Numbered from the stretch's first letter, positions 26,637 to 35,517 are shown. The stretch is 64,000 bases of DNA from Oscillospiraceae bacterium (GCA_017461565.1 JAFTXQ010000011.1:186001-250000), one strand, 5' to 3'. Made by a program: numbers and translations. The notes: generated by a model not told the origin, from the sequence alone.

Positions 26637-27149
26637 TTAAAAACCCTTAGTCTCGTTGATGAAGCCACAGAGCTTCACCATCGGATGCTCGTCAAGCATC
26701 GCCTTGTATTTTTCGGGATGATTTGTAGGTAGATCCTTTTCAATATTAAGCTCCCTGCGGAACATTACGCTTCCCGATCTTGTTTTTATCTTAAGAATAA
26801 GCCTGTAATAGAAATTTCCGACTCTGTCCGCCGTGCTTTCTACGTCATATACGGCAGCGGTTATTTCCTCCATCGGGATATCTCGGCTGAGAAAGGAATA
26901 ATCTATCCTTACTGCCTGGGTATTTGCAATAAGTCTGCCCTTTCCAAGCTTTAGCTTAATAATCAGAGCCGCTATTCCTATAGCTAAAAACAAGATAGCC
27001 AGTACCGACCACGGCAACTCCCGCACATCTAAGCATAACATCACACTAAGTACCAGCACGGATATTACCATTGCACCTGTAAGTATATCGTGTATACCCT
27101 CTGTACAGTCAAATTCACATTCAGCTGCACACTTGCCGGTATGCTCCAT
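26637..27149 (-). CDS. Membrane protein of unknown function
   Basis: This 170-residue protein has an N-terminal Cys-containing segment (residues 6-16), two membrane helices (about 24-41 and 47-65) and a C-terminal soluble part rich in strands (70-150). The layout resembles small bacterial proteins with a PH-like domain after a membrane hairpin. No family is certain. It lies between the acetyltransferase gene (13 bases upstream) and tyrS. Confidence 0.65.
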   Translation of the reverse strand: MEHTGKCAAECEFDCTEGIHDILTGAMVISVLVLSVMLCLDVRELPWSVLAILFLAIGIAALIIKLKLGKGRLIANTQAVRIDYSFLSRDIPMEEITAAVYDVESTADRVGNFYYRLILKIKTRSGSVMFRRELNIEKDLPTNHPEKYKAMLDEHPMVKLCGFINETKGF

Positions 27150-27162
27150 AATGTCACCTCCG

Positions 27163-27624
27163 CTATAACTTAAGCTCCAGCCTTATCGTCTTCGGCTTCA
27201 TCCCCATGCTCTCATAGAAGCTCAAAGCTTCGGAATTGCCAGCCGCTGCGCCAAGCTGTATAAGATCGCAGCCGTTTTCCTCTGCATAGCCTTTCAGGAA
27301 CTCAAACAGCCTTGTACCGCAGCCATGACGTCTGAACTCCTCACCGACTGTGAAATGCTCGATGTAGAGTATCTTTGCGTATGTGCGCTCGGCACGCTCA
27401 CGCTCGAATATGTTCACCACCGAATATGCGGTGATCTCTCCGTCAAGCTCCTCAAGGAAAACGCTCGTTTTTTCATCCTCAAGGAACGACTGCATCTCAA
27501 GTGTGAAATAGCCCTCAAAGGGCATTTTGTGCGACTCGGGCGCTATTTTTATGTGATGCATGTGAAGCTGTCTGAACAGTGCTGCAAGCGGCTTCACGTC
27601 AGCTTTTGCTGCTTTTCTTATCAT
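27163..27624 (-). CDS. GNAT-family N-acetyltransferase
   Basis: This 153-residue protein has the acetyl-CoA motif V-G-E-E-F-R-R-H-G-C-G-T-R-L at about 92-105. The N-S-E-A-L-S-F-Y-E-S-M-G-M ending segment follows. The substrate cannot be told. It lies 98 bases after the T-box-controlled gene on the same strand, so it may be cotranscribed with it. Confidence 0.88.
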   Translation of the reverse strand: MIRKAAKADVKPLAALFRQLHMHHIKIAPESHKMPFEGYFTLEMQSFLEDEKTSVFLEELDGEITAYSVVNIFERERAERTYAKILYIEHFTVGEEFRRHGCGTRLFEFLKGYAEENGCDLIQLGAAAGNSEALSFYESMGMKPKTIRLELKL

Positions 27625-27722
27625 CCTGTTACTCCTTTCAAACTAAATTCGGGAGCAACCTCTGTAAACGATGGAATTTATCTTAAATTCCACGGATATC
27701 ACGACCTTTCGATCATATTATG

Positions 27723-28577
27723 TCACCACGGGCATATTCCGTTGATGACTTTATTGTAATCCTCCAAAAGACGCGGCTTCTGCCAGTCATAAAGAGGGCG
27801 GCTGTTCTCAATATCGCGTTTTACAGCGGGAGCGAGCCTGTTCAGCTCTTCCTCCATGCCGAGCTTTTTCAGCTCCAGCAGATGTATGATGCGGAAATCA
27901 AGCTCCGCAAGCTTATAAAGTTTGTTCTCCTTGCTGTTCATGAAACCAACGGTCTGCTCTAGCGCACGCTGATATCTGCCGTTTGCGCAATCTGTATATA
28001 TCATAGTCAGATAAAGCATGTGGCTGTTCATGGCATAATTAGGCTTTCCTACGAAACTATTGATAAACTGCTGGTGAGTCGCCCACACCCTGTCTGCCAG
28101 TGCAGGATCACCGCTTTTCAGCGCAGCCATCGTATACAGAAAGAAATATGCAGTTTTAGCAAACAGATTATTTTCCGATACACTGACAGTATCAAGATAT
28201 CTCATAGCTGAAACTGGATCGCCTGCATTGACAAATATCTCCGCATAGACCATAGCTGTATTCTCATTGAAAGGCTTGCCTATGATATGCTTGCGCTCAT
28301 ACGCTTCAAGGTACTCTCTGCTGAATCCCGTCCTGTTGAAGATGCTCATGACCTTGAAATCCTTAAGCATTAGTATCAGGACAAACACCGACAGGATAAC
28401 CAGCATCAGTGTGCCACGGTCCAGCAACCGTATAACAAAATCCAACACCTTGAAGCCCTCAGACGTACCGGTCATCCCGATCGAGGCAGAAATCAATGCG
28501 GCAACGAGTATTATGAGCCAGCTATTTTTAAGTGTCAGCACCATCAGGTGTTTCCAATAACGGAAGCCAAAAGCCAT
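27723..28577 (-). CDS. Membrane protein with helical-repeat domain, under T-box control
   Basis: This 284-residue protein has two membrane helices (about 17-37 and 52-70). An all-helical cytoplasmic region follows (95-280), with repeating A-x-x-Y-x-x-x-x-x-A segments that resemble tetratricopeptide repeats. No family is recognised. The ATG has AAAGGGG about 9 bases upstream and lies just after the terminator of a T-box leader. Its expression should therefore rise when one aminoacyl-tRNA is scarce. This is surprising for a protein that is neither a synthetase nor an obvious transporter. Confidence 0.75.
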   Translation of the reverse strand: MAFGFRYWKHLMVLTLKNSWLIILVAALISASIGMTGTSEGFKVLDFVIRLLDRGTLMLVILSVFVLILMLKDFKVMSIFNRTGFSREYLEAYERKHIIGKPFNENTAMVYAEIFVNAGDPVSAMRYLDTVSVSENNLFAKTAYFFLYTMAALKSGDPALADRVWATHQQFINSFVGKPNYAMNSHMLYLTMIYTDCANGRYQRALEQTVGFMNSKENKLYKLAELDFRIIHLLELKKLGMEEELNRLAPAVKRDIENSRPLYDWQKPRLLEDYNKVINGICPW

Positions 28578-28595
28578 ACAATACCCCTTTCATAC

Positions 28596-28843
28596 AAAAA
28601 CGCCCTCCTGCATACAGCAAGAGGGCGAATATATCACGGTACCACCTCAATTTACGGCATAAAACGCCGCCTTTGGACAGCTTTAACGGGCTTACCCGTG
28701 CCGCACTACAACAAACGCTTCGCACAGCCGCTCGGGGAGGTAATTCGTCTGCCGCTCTCCTGCCGATTTGCACCATACATCGGCTCTCTGAAAGGAGTTT
28801 ACGTAGCTACTGGGTTCCCCTCAACGCTTTGAATATTCATCTG
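28596..28843 (-). ncRNA. T-box leader (tRNA-sensing riboswitch)
   Basis: On the minus strand the leader contains the invariant T-box AGGTGGTACCGTG (28635-28647). A terminator stem (28601-28607 with 28621-28627) followed by TTTTT comes next. Upstream, Stem I features are visible: GGGGA pairing with TCCCC, an AGTA turn, and a GAGAGCC distal loop. The specifier strand reads GAATTACC, so the codon is either TTA (Leu) or TAC (Tyr); I cannot decide. It precedes the 284-residue membrane protein gene and is separated from aroF by its own promoter. Confidence 0.92.
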
Positions 28844-28849
28844 AAAATA

Positions 28850-28878
28850 ATTATAGCATACAAAAATTATAATGTCAA
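28850..28878 (-). promoter_or_regulatory. Consensus promoter of the T-box transcript
   Basis: On the minus strand TTGACA (28873-28878), 17 bases, TATAAT (28850-28855). Both hexamers are perfect, immediately after the aroF terminator. Confidence 0.9.
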
Positions 28879-28879
28879 G

Positions 28880-28903
28880 AGGGCAGAAGAACTCTGCCCT
28901 CAT
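28880..28903 (-). terminator. Terminator hairpin after aroF
   Basis: GAGGGCAGA pairs with TCTGCCCTC just downstream of the aroF stop on the minus strand. The following bases TTGACATTATAATTTTTG provide only a delayed U-run and at the same time form the next promoter. Confidence 0.6.
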
Positions 28904-28908
28904 AGTTA

Positions 28909-29937
28909 TTAAAGAAGATCAGCGATATCAAGCACAAGTCTTTCGGACTTCTCCCAGCCGAGGCAGGGGTCGGTAATGGACTTGCCATAGCAGCCCTCGT
29001 CCACCTTCTGTGCGCCGTCCTCAATGTAGCTCTCGATCATCAGACCCTTTACCATGCTCTTGATCTCATCGGAGTGACGCATGCTGTGCAGTATTTCCTT
29101 GGAAATACGCACCTGCTCCAGATACTTCTTACCGCTGTTTGCGTGGTTTGTATCAACAACGCAGGCGATATTCTGAAGATTCATCTGGCTGTACATATCG
29201 TAAAGCATCTTCAGATCCTCATAATGATAGTTGGGCAGGCTCTGGTCATGCTTGTTCTGGAAGCCACGAAGAATAGCGTGCGCCATGGGATTTCCGTCAG
29301 TAGTTACCTCCCATCCACGGTAGATGAAGGTATGCTGTGCCTGTGCCGCACGGATAGCATTCAGCATGATGGAAAGCGTGCCGCCTGTGGGATTCTTCAT
29401 ACCTACAGGGCACTCCATGCCGCTGGCTGTAAGACGGTGCTCCTGATCCTCAACGGAACGTGCTCCTACTGCAACGTAGCTCAGCAGGTCGGAAAGATAA
29501 CGATAGTTGCTGGGGTACAGCATCTCATCAGCGCATACGAGCTTTGTTTCCTGAATGGCACGTGTATGAAGCTCACGTACCTTTATGATACCCTCAAGCA
29601 TATCCTCACCCTTTGTGGGGTCAGGCTGGTGCACCATACCCTTGTAACCCTCGCCTGTTGTACGGGGCTTATTTGTATATATTCTGGGAATAATAATGAT
29701 CTTATCCTTTACCTGCTCCTGCAGTCTTGCAAGTCTGCCGACATAATCCATCACAGACTCTTCGTTGTCAGCGGAGCACGGACCGATGATCAGCAGGAAC
29801 TTATCAGACTTTCCTGTAAACACGTCAGCGATCTGGGCGTCACGCTCAGCCTTTACTCGCTTTATCTCCTCACTGAGAGGGTACATCTCCTTGACTTCCT
29901 TAGGAACGGGAAGCTTTCTTTTAAAATTCATGGACAT
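28909..29937 (-). CDS. aroF: 3-deoxy-7-phosphoheptulonate synthase, type I
   Basis: This 342-residue class I-alpha DAHP synthase has L-L-I-I-G-P-C-S-A-D, I-I-P-R-I-Y-T-N-K-P-R-T, G-A-R-S-V-E-D-Q-E-H-R and V-V-D-T-N-H-A-N-S-G-K-K. It catalyses the first step of the shikimate pathway from phosphoenolpyruvate and erythrose 4-phosphate. Length matches AroF/AroG/AroH; which aromatic acid inhibits it cannot be read. GGAG lies about 9 bases before ATG 29937. It is monocistronic with its own promoter. Confidence 0.95.
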   Translation of the reverse strand: MSMNFKRKLPVPKEVKEMYPLSEEIKRVKAERDAQIADVFTGKSDKFLLIIGPCSADNEESVMDYVGRLARLQEQVKDKIIIIPRIYTNKPRTTGEGYKGMVHQPDPTKGEDMLEGIIKVRELHTRAIQETKLVCADEMLYPSNYRYLSDLLSYVAVGARSVEDQEHRLTASGMECPVGMKNPTGGTLSIMLNAIRAAQAQHTFIYRGWEVTTDGNPMAHAILRGFQNKHDQSLPNYHYEDLKMLYDMYSQMNLQNIACVVDTNHANSGKKYLEQVRISKEILHSMRHSDEIKSMVKGLMIESYIEDGAQKVDEGCYGKSITDPCLGWEKSERLVLDIADLL

Positions 29938-29973
29938 AGCAGTATCTCCTTTTCTTTTTCTAAATCCTTTTAT

Positions 29974-30002
29974 ATTATATCACTAAATTGCTAAAGTGTC
30001 AA
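29974..30002 (-). promoter_or_regulatory. Consensus promoter of aroF
   Basis: On the minus strand TTGACA (29997-30002), 17 bases, TATAAT (29974-29979). Confidence 0.85.
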
Positions 30003-30052
30003 TACGATTTGATGCATTAAAACATAAAATCGATAAATTTTTTTGTTTTCAT

Positions 30053-30083
30053 AAAAAAGCGGCGGATAAATATCCGCCGCTTT
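30053..30083 (-). terminator. Terminator after gdhA
   Basis: AAAGCGGCGGAT (30056-30067) pairs exactly with 30072-30083; a U-run follows on the minus strand. Confidence 0.9.
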
Positions 30084-30109
30084 ATTATGTATATGTATGA
30101 CCGTGATTA

Positions 30110-31462
30110 TTATACGCAGCCCTGAGCCTTCATAGCCTCAGCAACCTTAATGAAGCCTGCGATGTTAGCGCCTGCTACCAGGTCATCACCGAGACCGTAC
30201 TTGTTAGCAGCCTCAACAGAGGAGTTGAAGATGTTCTTCATGATCATCTTGAGCTTCTCGTCAACCTCTTCAGCTGTCCAGCTGTAACGCATGGAGTTCT
30301 GGCTCATCTCGAGACCGGAAACTGCTACGCCACCGGCATTAACTGCCTTGGAGGGAGCAACGATAACGCCCTTGCTCTTGAGATATGCAACAGCCTCGTT
30401 TGTTGTGGGCATATTGGAGACCTCAACGTAGTACTTAACGCCGTTAGCAACGATCTTCTCAGCCTCAGCCATGCCAACCTCGTTCTGAGTAGCGCAGGGC
30501 ATGATGATGTCGGCCTTAACGCCCCAGGGCTTCTCGCCTGCATGGAACTCAACACCGAACTTGTCAGCGTAATCCTGAACCCTGTTACGGCAGGAATCAC
30601 GCATCTCGAGCATGTAGTTTACCTTCTCCTCGGTGGAAACTCCATCGGGATCGTAAACATAACCGTCGGGACCGGAAAGTGTAACTACCTTACCGCCCAG
30701 CTCGTTGATCTTCTTAACTGTTCCCCAAGCTACGTTACCGAAGCCGGAGATAGCAAATGTCTTGCCCTTGATAGTGTCGCCGAAGTGCTCAAGCATATTT
30801 GTGGTGTAGTAAACTGCACCAAAGCCTGTTGCCTCGGGACGGATGAGAGAGCCGCCGTACTGAATGCCCTTACCTGTCAGAACGCCTGTGAACTCGTTTC
30901 TGAGTCTCTTGTACTGACCGAACATATAGCCGATCTCACGAGCGCCTACGCCGAGGTCGCCTGCAGGAACGTCAAGGTTGGGACCGATGTGTCTGGAAAG
31001 CTCTGTCATGAAGCTCTGGCAGAAACGCATAACCTCTGCGTCAGACTTACCCTGAGGATCGAAGTCTGCACCACCCTTGCCGCCGCCCATAGGGAGGGAT
31101 GTAAGGGAGTTCTTGAAGGTCTGCTCAAAGCCGAGGAACTTGATGATACCGCTGTATACGTTGGGAGCGAATCTGATACCGCCCTTGTAGGGACCGATAG
31201 CGGAGTTGAACTGTACACGGAAGCCACGGTTTACGTGGTGCTTACCATTGTCGTCAACCCAGGGAACACGGAAGAATATCTGTCTCTCGGGCTCAACGAT
31301 GCGCTCGAGTACGCCTGCCTCTACGAGGTCGGGACGCTGCTCTACTACGGGCTCGATGCTCTCGAGGACCTCTGTTACTGTCTGAATGAACTCAGGCTCG
31401 CCTGCGTTTCTCTTCTGAACTCTTTCGAGAAGGTCGATAAGATACTGGTTCTTTAATGCCAT
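30110..31462 (-). CDS. gdhA: NADP-type glutamate dehydrogenase
   Basis: This 450-residue hexameric-type enzyme has G-P-Y-K-G-G-I-R-F, the active-site L-P-M-G-G-G-K-G-G and P-A-G-D-L-G-V-G. The Rossmann motif G-F-G-N-V-A-W-G follows. It fixes ammonia onto 2-oxoglutarate, a main nitrogen route in rumen and gut anaerobes. Preference for NADP is inferred from overall similarity to the assimilatory class. The start at 31462 has AGGAGG; a methionine 13 codons upstream has none. It is monocistronic. Confidence 0.95.
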   Translation of the reverse strand: MALKNQYLIDLLERVQKRNAGEPEFIQTVTEVLESIEPVVEQRPDLVEAGVLERIVEPERQIFFRVPWVDDNGKHHVNRGFRVQFNSAIGPYKGGIRFAPNVYSGIIKFLGFEQTFKNSLTSLPMGGGKGGADFDPQGKSDAEVMRFCQSFMTELSRHIGPNLDVPAGDLGVGAREIGYMFGQYKRLRNEFTGVLTGKGIQYGGSLIRPEATGFGAVYYTTNMLEHFGDTIKGKTFAISGFGNVAWGTVKKINELGGKVVTLSGPDGYVYDPDGVSTEEKVNYMLEMRDSCRNRVQDYADKFGVEFHAGEKPWGVKADIIMPCATQNEVGMAEAEKIVANGVKYYVEVSNMPTTNEAVAYLKSKGVIVAPSKAVNAGGVAVSGLEMSQNSMRYSWTAEEVDEKLKMIMKNIFNSSVEAANKYGLGDDLVAGANIAGFIKVAEAMKAQGCV

Positions 31463-31531
31463 TGGTGGTGTCCTCCTAAAAAAATCATAAAGCTGAAGCA
31501 CAATAAAAAATATGTACTTCTTACCTCATTT

Positions 31532-31560
31532 ATTATACAACATCATATCGGATTTTGCAA
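31532..31560 (-). promoter_or_regulatory. Sigma-A-type promoter of gdhA
   Basis: On the minus strand TTGCAA (31555-31560), 17 bases, TATAAT (31532-31537). Confidence 0.75.
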
Positions 31561-31715
31561 GATTATTTTGACATTTTTTCATCCCAAACTTGCATTTTGT
31601 TGATTTTCAACATTTAATTTCAACTTATCAGATATTCTGTAATGCACTTTTCACCTGATTGCTGTAATTTCAAAAGCATTAACTTTCATTTTTGTGTAAG
31701 CTCGTGTCGTTGAGA

Positions 31716-32174
31716 TCACTTCTTGAGTCTTTCTGGCAGCAGCACTAAAAACACCGCCGCTGTCACTGCAAGCAGCAACGAAACAAGCCGCCAGATATCA
31801 CCGCAATAGAACTCCGCAATACCACACAGCCGTTCAATATCACCAAACAATGAAATTCCGACAGCAACTGCTGCAAAAGCGGCGATAAGCACTGCTGCCG
31901 CTGCACAATCCTTGCAACGCCGTATATTATCGTCCTGCTGCGTGCTCACCTTATCAGCCAGCCTCTCTATCGAAGTGTTTACAGCCTCAAGCGCAGGAAC
32001 CAGCCCTGTTGTCAGCAGCAGCACAGCCCACTCGGCACGTGTAAGCTCGTAAAAACTGGCGGCGAAGAAAATTACGAACGCTGCTGCACAGATATGGAAG
32101 CGGAAATTACGTTCCGTAAAGGCGCAGCATATTCCTCTGCCTGCGTACAGAAAGCTTTTAAGAAACTTTTTCAT
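31716..32174 (-). CDS. dgkA: Undecaprenol/diacylglycerol kinase, DgkA family
   Basis: This 152-residue membrane protein has three or four helices. The family motif A-L-E-A-V-N-T-S-I-E-R-L-A-D-K lies in the middle, followed by R-C-K-D-C-A-A-A-A-V-L. Gram-positive members phosphorylate undecaprenol for cell-wall lipid carrier recycling. It is the last gene of phoH-ybeY-dgkA; its start touches the ybeY stop. It is longer than many members because of an extra C-terminal hydrophobic segment. Confidence 0.9.
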   Translation of the reverse strand: MKKFLKSFLYAGRGICCAFTERNFRFHICAAAFVIFFAASFYELTRAEWAVLLLTTGLVPALEAVNTSIERLADKVSTQQDDNIRRCKDCAAAAVLIAAFAAVAVGISLFGDIERLCGIAEFYCGDIWRLVSLLLAVTAAVFLVLLPERLKK

Positions 32175-32653
32175 CAGCTTTCACGTGTTATGCCGAGCTT
32201 TTGGAGCACCTTATCCTGCTTGCCGAACATCAGCTTTTCGTCCTCGTCGCTGTCCACATGGTCATATCCCAGAAGGTGGAACAGCGAATGTGTGATAAGG
32301 AATGCCACCTCACGTCGGAAGCTGTGTCCGAATTCCTTAGCCTGTTCATCGGCACGTTCGAGAGAGATAACGATATCCCCGAGGAGTATAGCTCCTGTTT
32401 CAGGGTCGGTATCGAAGCTGTCATCATCACCGAGTGGGAACGAAAGAACATCCGTTGCCTTATCGATATCACGGTGCTCCCTGTTTATCTCACGGATAGA
32501 CTCGTTATCAACAAGAGTGACAGAGACCTGCGCATCGTCATCGATCCCCTCTTCCTCAAGTGCCGCACGTGTACACTGTTCAATAAGCTGTTCAATATCC
32601 TCGGGGGGAATCAGCTTATCCTGTTCGTTGCTGTAAAATATCTCTATATTCAT
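32174..32653 (-). CDS. ybeY: Endoribonuclease YbeY
   Basis: This 159-residue protein has N-R-E-H-R-D-I-D-K-A-T-D-V-L-S-F-P and the zinc motif T-H-S-L-F-H-L-L-G-Y-D-H. The glycine after the first His (usual H-G-x-L-H) is Ser here. YbeY acts in 16S rRNA 3' end maturation and ribosome quality control. It starts three bases from the phoH stop, the usual neighbourhood. Confidence 0.94.
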   Translation of the reverse strand: MNIEIFYSNEQDKLIPPEDIEQLIEQCTRAALEEEGIDDDAQVSVTLVDNESIREINREHRDIDKATDVLSFPLGDDDSFDTDPETGAILLGDIVISLERADEQAKEFGHSFRREVAFLITHSLFHLLGYDHVDSDEDEKLMFGKQDKVLQKLGITRES

Positions 32654-32655
32654 GG

Positions 32656-33645
32656 TCAGTTCTTCCTGTCATTTTCTTTTCTGGGAGCGCTCTGGCTTCC
32701 GTAATTCTCATACGCCTTTACGATATCCTGTACAAGTCTGTGGCGCACCACGTCCTTGTCGCTGAAACGGTTCTGCGCAATGTCATCAACATTCTTCAAT
32801 ACACGAAGCGCCTCGATAAGTCCCGACTTTTTTGTCTCGGGGAGGTCTATCTGTGTGATATCGCCTGTTATGACCATCTTGCTGTTGAAGCCGAGTCGTG
32901 TAAGGAACATCTTCATCTGCTCACGGGTGGTATTCTGTGCCTCGTCAAGGATAATGAAGCTGTCATCCAGCGTGCGTCCTCTCATATAAGCGAGCGGAGC
33001 TACTTCAATGGAACCACGCTCCACATGACGATTGAACGCCTCCTGCCCGAACATTTCAAACAAAGCGTCGTACAAGGGTCGGAGATAAGGGTCCACCTTA
33101 TTCTGAAGATCGCCGGGGAGGAAGCCCAGCTTCTCTCCCGCCTCAACGGCAGGGCGTGTCAGGATGATACGCTGTATTTCGTGCGCCTTGAATGCGCTTA
33201 CAGCAAGCGCCACCGCCAGAAAAGTCTTGCCTGTTCCTGCGGGACCAACACCAAAGGTGATGGTATTCTTGCGTATCATATCGCAATATTTCTTCTGTCC
33301 CAGCGTTTTTGGTTTTATCGGCTTACCCGAATAGCTGACGCAAACACAATCGGAGGACATATTCTCTACCTCACTCTCAGTGCCCTCGTTCACCATTGAG
33401 ATGACGTAACGCACCGATTGCTCGTTTATAGTCTCACCCTTGAAGTGCAGCTTTGAAAGCGAGTGCATAGCCTTCTCCGCACGTGCGACAGCGGCGTCGC
33501 TCTCGCCTGTTATCCTGATATCGCTGCCTCTGCTGAATATCGTGACCCCGAAAGCCTTCTGAATAAGATTTACATTGCAGTCGAAATCTCCGAATACCGC
33601 ATGAAGCTGCTCCATGCTTTCCATATTGACCGTTGATTCTGCCAT
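32656..33645 (-). CDS. phoH: PhoH-family ATPase
   Basis: This 329-residue protein has an N-terminal KH-like part. The PhoH core carries Walker A F-G-V-G-P-A-G-T-G-K-T at about 130, L-T-R-P-A-V-E-A-G-E-K-L-G-F-L-P-G-D and Walker B F-I-I-L-D-E-A-Q-N. It is a predicted RNA helicase-like ATPase usually encoded next to YbeY. Start 33645 has AAAGGA upstream; the ATG at 33705 lies outside the family's N-terminus. Confidence 0.94.
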   Translation of the reverse strand: MAESTVNMESMEQLHAVFGDFDCNVNLIQKAFGVTIFSRGSDIRITGESDAAVARAEKAMHSLSKLHFKGETINEQSVRYVISMVNEGTESEVENMSSDCVCVSYSGKPIKPKTLGQKKYCDMIRKNTITFGVGPAGTGKTFLAVALAVSAFKAHEIQRIILTRPAVEAGEKLGFLPGDLQNKVDPYLRPLYDALFEMFGQEAFNRHVERGSIEVAPLAYMRGRTLDDSFIILDEAQNTTREQMKMFLTRLGFNSKMVITGDITQIDLPETKKSGLIEALRVLKNVDDIAQNRFSDKDVVRHRLVQDIVKAYENYGSQSAPRKENDRKN

Positions 33646-33708
33646 CAGTGTTCCTTTCTGTGCGGACGGGTATCTCACCGCCCTGCGAATAACGTGTATT
33701 ACCATATT

Positions 33709-33737
33709 ATTATATCATTGACCATGATAGTTGTCAA
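33709..33737 (-). promoter_or_regulatory. Consensus promoter of phoH-ybeY-dgkA
   Basis: On the minus strand TTGACA (33732-33737), 17 bases, TATAAT (33709-33714). Confidence 0.8.
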
Positions 33738-33876
33738 TAATTCACATCAGCATTTATTCGGGATAAAAATGCTGTTGGTTTTCACACAATTTTCATAAAA
33801 ACGAGCTTAATTTTACCCGTATTTGAATAAATGTCACAAAAAGCATAACTTTAGTGTAACAAAACAGTAAAATTTG

Positions 33877-33905
33877 TTGACAAAACGATAAGATTACATT
33901 ATAAT
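33877..33905 (+). promoter_or_regulatory. Consensus promoter of DUF4234-like gene
   Basis: TTGACA (33877-33882), 17 bases, TATAAT (33900-33905). Confidence 0.85.
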
Positions 33906-33942
33906 TGAATTATAAAAAATTTTGGTATGGAGGTTCACTACT

Positions 33943-34284
33943 ATGCTTAAGAACAGAAATGTTGCGCTCGTTGTTGTATTCACCATCATCTCCTTCGGTA
34001 TCTACGGTATCTACTGGAACTGGGTAACACTGAAGGCTCTTGATGAAGAAGGCCAGAGCAGCCAGATCCCCTCTATCGCTACTTTCCTTCTCTGCCTGTT
34101 TGTTGGCAGCGTTGGTTACGCTCTGTTCGGCTACACAGCTGACGCTAACATGAACGCAATCAGAGCTAAGAAGGGTCTGCCCGCTGCTGATAACAAGATC
34201 CTGTGGCTGGTTCTCGGTCTGCTGGTTCCCATCGTATTTGTTATCCTTCTCCAGCTCGCTATCAACGAAGTAGCTGACAACTAA
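33943..34284 (+). CDS. DUF4234-like membrane protein
   Basis: This 113-residue protein has three membrane helices. The first carries the family-like pattern V-F-T-I-I-S-F-G-I-Y-G-I-Y-W. Start ATG 33943 has GGAGG 8 bases upstream. Its strict consensus promoter and ribosome binding site, plus codons such as CTG, GTT and AAG throughout, suggest strong expression. The function of the family is unknown. Confidence 0.82.
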   Translation: MLKNRNVALVVVFTIISFGIYGIYWNWVTLKALDEEGQSSQIPSIATFLLCLFVGSVGYALFGYTADANMNAIRAKKGLPAADNKILWLVLGLLVPIVFVILLQLAINEVADN

Positions 34285-34305
34285 TAAACAACTACATACG
34301 AACAG

Positions 34306-34333
34306 AAAGCTGCCATAACGGCAGCTTTTTTGT
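34306..34333 (+). terminator. Terminator after DUF4234-like gene
   Basis: AAAGCTGCC (34306-34314) pairs with 34320-34328, then TTTTTT. Confidence 0.92.
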
Positions 34334-34409
34334 TATGCATAACAATATATCTTTCTCCTGCATATATTGAAGCAGGGCAGTTTGCCCACATATCATAAAG
34401 GAGGAAAAT

Positions 34410-35264
34410 ATGGCAACATTCACAAATCAGGCAACATTGACCTATAACGATATCACCACAAACTCGAACATCGTAACGGGAGAGATAATCGAAGTGCTGT
34501 CAGCTGCCAAAACTGCGGTAACAGACTCATATTCTGTCGGAGATTCTGTAACCTACGTCATCAGTATCGTAAACACAGGCGCTGTACCTGTCAACAGTGT
34601 GAGCATCACCGACGATCTGGGCGCTTATGATTTTGGTACAGGCACCTTAACTCCGCTCACCTATGTTGACGGCTCGGTAAGATACTTCGCAGACGGCGTG
34701 CTTCAGGCAGCGCCCACAGTTTCGGCAGGCGAAACACTCGTCATAACGGGAATCACTGTTCCTGCTAACTCAAACGCTGTGATAGTCTACGAAACACTCA
34801 CAAATGAATTTGCGCCGCCTGCGGTCGGCTCAACGATCACCAACACTGCTGTCATAACAGGTACAGGCATCACAACCCCCATCACAGTCGAAGAAACTAT
34901 TACAGCCGCCGACTCTGCCGATCTCACCATCACAAAGTAGCTTACGCCTGAAACAGTAACCGAAAACGGCACACTCACCTACACCTTCACGATCGCCAAC
35001 ACCGGTAACGAAGCTGTTGTAGCAACTGACAACGCAACCGTGACCGACACTTTTGATCCTATCCTGAGCAACATCAGCGTGACGTATAACGGAGCAGCAT
35101 GGACAACTCCTGCCAACTACACTTATAACGAAGCAACAGGTGTGTTTGCTACTGTTCCCGGGCAGATCGTCGTTCCTGCGGCAAGCTATGTGCAGGATAC
35201 TGTAACAGGAGCATGGAGAACTATCCCTGCGACTGTAACGCTGCGTGTAACGGGAGTTGTATAG
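34410..35264 (+). pseudogene. DUF11 repeat protein interrupted by an in-frame TAG
   Basis: The frame from ATG 34410 (AAGGAGG upstream) encodes DUF11-type repeats: T-A-V-T-D-S-Y-S-V-G-D-S-V-T-Y-V-I-S-I-V-N-T-G. A TAG at 34938-34940 cuts it after T-I-T-K. The same frame then continues with L-T-P-E-T-V-T-E-N-G-T-L-T-Y-T-F-T-I-A-N-T-G and ends at 35264. The join falls inside the repeat and CAG would restore it, so the TAG is a point change, a sequencing error, or is read through. There is no signal peptide or cell-wall anchor. If the stop is real, a 176-residue first half is still made. Confidence 0.75.
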
Positions 35265-35372
35265 ATCGCTGTATCCTGTCGCTCCACGTCCTGTTCCGTC
35301 GAAAAATTGCCAGTAATAAAATGCCGTCCACTGCACAATATATGAGCATCCGATAAAAAAGCGAGGGATAGC

Positions 35373-35492
35373 ATGAACCTGATAAATTGCAGCGAAAGCT
35401 GCCGCTGGCAGACAGACGGCATGTGTACACTTCAGGACATCACCAGAGTTACAGCAAGCAATAACCGCTGCTGTCACTTTGAACAGAGATAA
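35373..35492 (+). CDS. Small cysteine-rich protein
   Basis: This 39-residue protein reads M-N-L-I-N-C-S-E-S-C-R-W-Q-T-D-G-M-C-T-L, then N-N-R-C-C-H-F. The C-x3-C-x7-C pattern plus C-terminal Cys pair resembles tiny clostridial proteins that carry C-x-x-x-C-x-Y-Q-x-D-G-x-C-x-L. Some of these are misnamed in databases as hydroxymyristoyl-ACP dehydratase. It may bind metal. GAGGG lies 8 bases before the ATG. Function unknown. Confidence 0.65.
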   Translation: MNLINCSESCRWQTDGMCTLQDITRVTASNNRCCHFEQR

Positions 35493-35517
35493 CAAGAGCC
35501 GCACCTATAGACAACAA

